Assembly: GCA_040756735.1 (NCBI GenBank)
Contig: JBFLYC010000003.1
Span: 124,001 to 188,000 of the forward strand
DNA: 64,000 bases
From: JBFLYC01 sp040756735
GTDB taxonomy: Bacteria; Bacillota; DSM-16504; Desulfitibacterales; Desulfitibacteraceae
Direction of reading: 5' to 3'
A program made the translations under genes and the position numbers. Positions 60,386 to 64,000 of this stretch are shown one piece after another (positions within the stretch are counted from its first letter, which is position 1; the number at the start of each line of letters is the position of its first letter). The notes beneath the pieces were generated by a model that had not been told where the DNA came from, made no database searches, and saw nothing but the letters and a program-made list of their open reading frames with translations.

Positions 60386-60424
60386 ATAAAAAGCCCCCGT
60401 GCACTAATAGCATAGAGGCTCTTA
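60386..60424 (-). terminator. Terminator after riboswitch F
   Basis: An imperfect AGAGCCTC/GGGGGCT stem with a long loop, followed by TTTTTATG on the minus strand. It is probably the riboswitch expression platform. Confidence 0.65.
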
Positions 60425-60501
60425 TGCAACCGGCTACCATAGAAATATCTTGCTCCTTAGGCCCTTGGCTTTGCGTCCCTTCCTTTCGGCAGGTTTGCCG
60501 T
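60425..60501 (-). ncRNA. c-di-GMP-I riboswitch F, upstream of the chemoreceptor
   Basis: Minus-strand GGCAAACCTGCCGAAAGG, AAGGGACGCAAAGCC, GGGCCTAAGG and TAGCCGGTTGC match GEMM-I. It lies about 400 bases before the truncated chemoreceptor; chemoreceptors are known GEMM targets. Between them are only the terminator and the poly-C run. 60502-60853 holds no gene. Confidence 0.9.
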
Positions 60502-60853
60502 TGACTATCTGTATATGTACCTATGTTGTTTTCGCATCTCAGTTACATGGTAATATTATACTATTTTTTTTTTATTTCAACGGGTTTCTTCATTTTTCCT
60601 CGATATTTCGTGTCGACACGTTTTTCAATCCTTTAAATCTTTGAAAAGCTGCTTTCACATTGCATTTCGGCTGATTAAAAGCCAAATGTGTTATATTGTC
60701 TCCCCCATCATATCAAGCTTATCAGCGTTTTATCATCGTTTTTACCCTATAAAACCCGCTCATCAAAAACGCCGGAAAGCCTTATTTCATGGGGGTTTCA
60801 GTACGTTTTGTTTGACATTTAATGTGCACTCAACGTGCGTCGCAAAACCCTAA

Positions 60854-61150
60854 TGTTCAATTAGAAAACACATCATAAGGATATTGATGACATTGTTCAT
60901 TACATTGCTGTAGAACTTGTTAATCCGACAACAGCGGCAAATTTTCTTGACGATGTAGAGAGAAGCTACTTCGAGGTTGTTAATAACCCACGTATGTATA
61001 AGCCTATTTCAGGATGCTGGACTCAGTAAAGAAGGATATAGACTCCCCATAGGGGATTATTTTTTAGAGAGCAAGCGCTATTCCGACTTGATTTTGTTGA
61101 CACTATCAACTCCAGTCTAGAAAAGCTAGAAGCAGCTAAAGTTATTTACA
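60854..61150 (+). pseudogene. Frameshifted ParE/RelE-type toxin gene
   Basis: The plus strand reads THHKDIDDIVHYIAVELVNPTTAANFLDDVERSYFEVVNNPRMYKP in one frame, then LSKEGYRLPIGDYFLE in another after a shift near 61010. This is the ParE toxin pattern (DIxxIxxYIA, then GYRxxxxxxY). The start is also cut off and no antitoxin is attached. It is a decayed addiction-module toxin. Confidence 0.75.
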
Positions 61151-61180
61151 ATTTAAACGGCTCTCAAACTCAAATAATAA

Positions 61181-61216
61181 AATGCACACCGGCGGGGCTT
61201 CCGATGTGCATTTTTA
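61181..61216 (-). terminator. Terminator after hsp20
   Basis: AAAATGCACA/TGTGCATTTT stem with an inner GC-rich loop (CGGAAGCCCCGCCG), and T/A-rich ends on both strands. It follows the hsp20 stop by a few bases. Confidence 0.88.
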
Positions 61217-61218
61217 GT

Positions 61219-61665
61219 TTACTGAATGTCTATTTTTAGTGTGTTGTCGGCTTTCTTTACTTTTGGGATAGTGATATTGAGCACACCATTTTCAAGTTTT
61301 GCTTTAACTCCTTTAGAATCAGCATCAGCCAGGTAAATAGCACGCTGCATCGAACTTAAGCGTCTTTCCCTGTGAATGTAGTTTTTCTTATTTTCCTCAA
61401 CTTCTTCTTTTCTGTTCACAGAGATGGTAAGCTTTCCTTCATTTAATTCAAGGTTTATTTCTTCTTTTTTAACGCCTGGCAGTTCAGCTTCGATGCAGTA
61501 TTCCTTATCGTGTTCCTGAACATCCACTTTAAATGTATCAGCGGCTAGACTTCTTCTTGGGGACCATGTATCGCTAAAAAAGTCGTCAAGCATGTTGTAG
61601 AAGTCCTCAATACCACCCGGCCTAATACTTAACTTGTTTCTGTTAAAAGGTACTAATCCAGCCAT
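61219..61665 (-). CDS. Small heat-shock protein Hsp20 (alpha-crystallin family)
   Basis: About 148 residues from ATG 61665 (AAGGAG upstream; an ATG-proximal start 9 bases earlier is less likely). Residues 40-140 are the alpha-crystallin domain with FKVDVQEHDKEYCIEAELPGVKKEEINLEL and the final ENGVLNITIPK (GVL motif). The C-terminal tail ends in LKIDIQ, where the usual I-x-I/V anchor is IDI. It holds unfolded proteins for ClpB/DnaK. A perfect CIRCE element lies in its leader, so HrcA controls it, unlike the clpB operon. Confidence 0.94.
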   Translation of the reverse strand: MAGLVPFNRNKLSIRPGGIEDFYNMLDDFFSDTWSPRRSLAADTFKVDVQEHDKEYCIEAELPGVKKEEINLELNEGKLTISVNRKEEVEENKKNYIHRERRLSSMQRAIYLADADSKGVKAKLENGVLNITIPKVKKADNTLKIDIQ

Positions 61666-61694
61666 GATTAACAACTCCTTTGCGTTTTATTTTG

Positions 61695-61721
61695 TTAGCA
61701 CTCTCGCCCCGTGAGTGCTAA
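61695..61721 (-). promoter_or_regulatory. CIRCE operator (HrcA site)
   Basis: TTAGCACTC-N9-GAGTGCTAA is a perfect match to the CIRCE consensus. It lies 30 bases before the hsp20 start and just downstream of the promoter. Confidence 0.97.
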
Positions 61722-61732
61722 TTTTTAATTTT

Positions 61733-61761
61733 TATATACCATGCTATTTTATATATGTCAA
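61733..61761 (-). promoter_or_regulatory. hsp20 promoter
   Basis: On the minus strand TTGACA (61756-61761) and TATATA (61733-61738) are separated by exactly 17 bases, a consensus sigma-A promoter. The start would fall at or in front of the CIRCE element. Confidence 0.85.
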
Positions 61762-61921
61762 TGGTATTTTCACATTTTTTACCTAAAATTATGTTGTGCC
61801 GGTTCGTTTAAGGTGCAATACAGGACTTATGCAGTTATAGGAATTTTTTCATCGTATTTCATTAATATTCTGTATATTTCCCCATATTATATCATAATTA
61901 AGTGACAATATTTGGGTCAAT

Positions 61922-61960
61922 AAAAAAAGCCGGTCAGGGCACTATTTAACCCCAACCGGC
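61922..61960 (-). terminator. Terminator overlapping the end of the recombinase chimera
   Basis: GCCGGT/ACCGGC stem then TTTTTTT on the minus strand. It overlaps the last codons of the frame at 61946, which supports the view that this reading frame's end is not original. Confidence 0.82.
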
Positions 61961-62818
61961 ACTGCTATATGCCCAACTATGATAATATTTCCCGCACCTC
62001 AACCCCAGTCTTAAACACAAATACCGCTTCAACCATTGAATGCACCTATCATAAACCCTAGTATCAAGTCCGGTCCTGGCGTCAAGCCTTACTAAGCTCA
62101 TCATCTCCCGCTGTAGTTCCTCCAGCCTTGCATCAAGCTGCTCTACTGTATATTCTTCCTCTATTTTTTCAAGCCCTCTGTAAATATTCTGCAAAAGCGT
62201 CTCCAAAAACGACTCCCTGCCACCAATCACCTTGTTCATCGCCCTGATAAATGCTTGCTCTAAATGCTTTTCATTGAGAGAGCGCATATTGCATGCTTTA
62301 TTGCCATTCATCTGGTGATTAATGCATATCCAGTACCCGCGTTTATTTTTACCCTGCCCGAAAAAAGTGTGCCTAAATTTCGAACCACATTTTTGGCAAA
62401 ACAGCTTATCGGAAAATGGGTACTCACTTGTAAAGTTGCTTTTGCCAGTCTTGGAATAACCGCGCATGCATGAACGTCGGGCAAATTCCGCCTGAACCGC
62501 TGCAAACTCAACTTTTGAGATAATAGGCGGGTGGCTATCTTCAACATAATCTGGTATTGATGAACTATACCCCGACTTCTTTTTCCCATAAACCTGACCT
62601 CCCTTTTTTATAAAGGCATCGAAGACTTTTTCTTTTAACTGCCGGACAAGCCTTTCAGCGTTGTCCCGGTTGCGGAACGCCCCAACCTGTACCCTGTAAA
62701 GCTTTCCCACCTCCGGCTGGGAAGGAGGCGGTGGTGCTGCAACCTTTTTCTTTAACGCGAATGCTATTAAAGGCATCGTTAAGGTCCATGCCATAGCGAA
62801 GCGTCCTGGGACGGTCAA
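61946..62818 (-). pseudogene. Chimera: SPOR segment of a wall amidase joined to the C-terminal half of a serine recombinase
   Basis: Residues about 30-75 (PPPPSQPEVGKLYRVQVGAFRNRDNAERLVRQLKEK) are a SPOR peptidoglycan-binding domain. From about 85 the sequence is a large serine recombinase: GYSSSIPDYVEDSHPPIISKVEFAAVQ, a zinc ribbon (LFCQKCGSKFRHTF...WICINHQMNGNKAC) and coiled coil. The catalytic resolvase domain is absent. The last 40 residues look out of frame with the family. Two deletions have fused three genes, so it is a relic of a mobile element. Confidence 0.8.
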
Positions 62819-62843
62819 GCTCTAAAGTAACACCTTGCTTCAT
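62740..62843 (-). pseudogene. N-terminal stub of a likely phage protein
   Basis: ATG 62843 (GGAGG upstream) encodes MKQGVTLELDRPRTLRYGMD and then loses similarity near 62780, where the amidase SPOR sequence takes over in another frame. The opening resembles the start of phage tail-assembly-type proteins (xxLELDxPRxLRYGxxA). It lies at the edge of the prophage debris. Confidence 0.45.
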
Positions 62844-62870
62844 TTTTAATCCTCCCTACTTTTTGGCATT

Positions 62871-62897
62871 AAAAAACGCCCGAGTTGTCGGACGTTT
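62871..62897 (-). terminator. Terminator after the RelE-type toxin
   Basis: AACGTCCGA/TCGGGCGTT stem and TTTTTT on the minus strand, about 25 bases after the toxin stop. Confidence 0.82.
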
Positions 62898-62920
62898 CTC
62901 ACAAAAATTATACCTTATTC

Positions 62921-63238
62921 TTATTCTTCTTTACGTCTCTTTGCAATTAGGTAAACTTCATCATCGGCCCTAGCAGAAACCACTATAACCCTCATGCTGT
63001 TATTTTCCCGCACCAGCTGATAAACTACCCGAAGCCCCAACTTTAACATTTTAATTTTACAGTAGCCTGTTAAATTGGCGCCCCCTTTTTTGCCAAGGGG
63101 TTTGCCATAACCGCCTTCGGTCTGGGGCAAAGGATTGACAGCAACCTTATTGATTGCCTTAACAACCTGCACCCGCTGTCCCTGATCCAGTTGTTTAATA
63201 TCCTCTAGCGCTTCCCTTAAATATTCTACTTTCCACAT
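62921..63238 (-). CDS. RelE/ParE-family toxin of a type II TA module
   Basis: A 105-residue basic protein: WKVEYLREALEDIKQLDQGQRVQVVKAINKVAVNPLP, then GKPLGKKGGANLTGYCKIKMLKLGLRVVYQLVRENN and VIVVSARADDEVYLIAKRR, as in RelE mRNA endonucleases. Its ATG shares a base with the antitoxin stop (TAATG), so translation is coupled. RelE cuts mRNA on the ribosome when the antitoxin is degraded. Confidence 0.9.
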   Translation of the reverse strand: MWKVEYLREALEDIKQLDQGQRVQVVKAINKVAVNPLPQTEGGYGKPLGKKGGANLTGYCKIKMLKLGLRVVYQLVRENNSMRVIVVSARADDEVYLIAKRRKEE

Positions 63239-63567
63239 TATTCAATCTCCGCATTTGTACCTTCGAGGTCTGCTTCTTTTATCCCAAGCTCCTGCATAGC
63301 TTCGTCGGCAGGAATAAAGTCCTCTGGTTTGGCCTTTTCCATCCGCTTTTCCGCTTCGATAAACAACCGGTAATTTTCCAAGGTCTCTAGCAGTTCCTCA
63401 TAGGCTTCGGGGGTTAACAACACACAAGCTGGCGAGTTGTTTTTTAGAACGATTTTAAAGCCGGTTTCTTTAACTTCCTCGAATATTTTGCTGGCTTCCC
63501 CCTTGTTAAAACGAGAAATGGGCACAAGAGAATTAACTACGTCGCTAATAGAAATATTATTAAGCAT
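63238..63567 (-). CDS. Phd/YefM-family antitoxin
   Basis: About 109 residues from ATG 63567 (AAGGAG, 8-base spacing; an ATG 21 bases up lacks a site). N-terminal Phd/YefM fold: ISDVVNSLVPISRFNKGEASKIFEEVKETGFKIVLKNNSPACVLLTPEAYEELLE. The acidic C-terminal tail (PEDFIPADEAMQELGIKEADLEG) wraps and blocks the toxin. It precedes the RelE toxin with overlapping stop/start and should repress the operon. Confidence 0.88.
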   Translation of the reverse strand: MLNNISISDVVNSLVPISRFNKGEASKIFEEVKETGFKIVLKNNSPACVLLTPEAYEELLETLENYRLFIEAEKRMEKAKPEDFIPADEAMQELGIKEADLEGTNAEIE

Positions 63568-63701
63568 AATGCCAACTCCTTCCATCAATCACATTATTAG
63601 TATGCGGCTTTTTCTTAATAATATTCTATTATTTAACTATAAATTTATCAATAAATTTATAGTTTTTTTAATCCTCTCTATAGTAAAGTCTACCGGTACT
63701 C

Positions 63702-64000
63702 TCAAATTCTATAGTTTCGCTGATAAATGTCCTCAGTGGCTGTCTCGACAAGGCTTAACCGCTTCTCCAGCTGGCTGATAGGGGTGCTGTCTTTCGGTTT
63801 TTCAGGCCTTACATCTTGCTTCACCTCATGTATGGGAAGCTTTTTCATGAGGGCGTTCGTTACCGTCATTTTGTCAAATAAAAAAGCCGCACTGGGCGGC
63901 TCTATTCCTTGAGCTTCCGTTTCATACAACACCTGGTCCGCAAACTCCAGCTCAACGGCTTTCTTGGCATTGAACCAGATCTCGGCGTCCATCATGTGTG
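63702..64000 (-). CDS. Prophage ClpP-like protease, C-terminal part
   Basis: The frame is open to the right edge of the window, so it is partial. MMDAEIWFNAKKAVELEFADQVLYE matches the end of phage ClpP-type head-maturation proteases (xxWxxAxEAxExGFADxxL). A linker and helical tail (ISQLEKRLSLVETATEDI) follow. The catalytic Ser, His and Asp lie beyond the window. In phages it processes the portal and capsid. It extends the prophage remnant started by the recombinase and the tail-like stub. Confidence 0.72.
   Translation of the reverse strand, partial: HMMDAEIWFNAKKAVELEFADQVLYETEAQGIEPPSAAFLFDKMTVTNALMKKLPIHEVKQDVRPEKPKDSTPISQLEKRLSLVETATEDIYQRNYRI

Noticed and set aside
61024..61190. Continuation of the ParE-like frame as a functional toxin
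   Set aside because: It needs a frameshift, lacks a start and lacks an adjacent antitoxin.
63880..63905. GC-rich hairpin with T run inside the ClpP-like frame
   Set aside because: Looks like a terminator (AGCCGC/GCGGCT) but lies within coding sequence; kept as coding since the frame continues with family-like residues.

Overview
The window looks like the chromosome of a low-to-mid GC, strictly anaerobic Gram-positive bacterium of the Clostridia (Peptococcaceae or Syntrophomonadaceae-like). The evidence is the mix of HrcA/CIRCE and HspR-type heat-shock control, SipW-type signal peptidase with TasA-like substrates, sortase, SLH and copper-amine-oxidase-like stalk domains, rubrerythrin, an orphan membrane Fe-S/cytochrome b pair and PcrB. 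No rRNA, tRNA or CRISPR array is visible. Most genes are on the minus strand.

Layout. 1-6600: two minus-strand transcription units, each headed by a paralogous GntR/UTRA regulator. One carries an FAD amino-acid-oxidase-like enzyme and EcfT. The other carries an Fe-S flavoprotein, a wrecked BmpA/Nup-type nucleoside ABC transporter and a polysaccharide deacetylase. 6900-11500: a heptad-repeat coiled-coil gene, then the heat-shock operon hspR-J-protein-clpB behind a HAIR-like operator. 11300-12000: a nested repeat array. 12060-18420: orphan cytochrome b/Fe-S pair, a heterodimeric ABC exporter and PcrB. 18470-28930: a cell-surface island with transglutaminase, sortase, MPDTG-anchored protein, two SipW-type TasA-like proteins, SipW, a Pro-Glu repeat surface protein and a BTAD regulator. 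29200-42240: a D-Ala-D-Ala-ligase/M20-like fusion, a cNMP/CBS/DUF294 protein, a DUF4015 lipoprotein, an amidase, a MacAB-like efflux system and a stalk-domain protein. 42640-52680: a Cys-rich small protein, RarD, glcDEF followed by a broken LarA-like gene, a DUF3810 protease, rubrerythrin and a tyrosine phenol-lyase-like enzyme. 53850-60500: a GC-rich SLH fragment, two c-di-GMP turnover enzymes and a truncated chemoreceptor. 60850-64000: broken and intact toxin-antitoxin genes, CIRCE-controlled Hsp20 and prophage debris.

The strongest unifying signal is cyclic di-GMP. I count seven c-di-GMP-I (GEMM-I) riboswitches in 64 kb. Four lie in or beside the surface island (two in tandem), one precedes the stalk-domain protein, one is an orphan at 53.6 kb and one precedes a chemoreceptor. 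The same window encodes a response regulator-PAS-PAS-GGDEF protein, a PAS-GGDEF-EAL protein, and a BTAD regulator whose C-terminus looks like a degenerate GGDEF domain. My inference is a c-di-GMP-controlled programme that exports and anchors surface fibre or matrix proteins.

The second theme is decay. At least ten genes are fragments with clean internal deletions, frameshifts or fusions (nupO/nupP, lipase, glycosyltransferase, LarA-like, PAS, two chemoreceptors, SLH/response regulator, ParE, SPOR/recombinase). This is either genuine genome erosion or an assembly that stitched across missing sequence, and the two cannot be told apart here.
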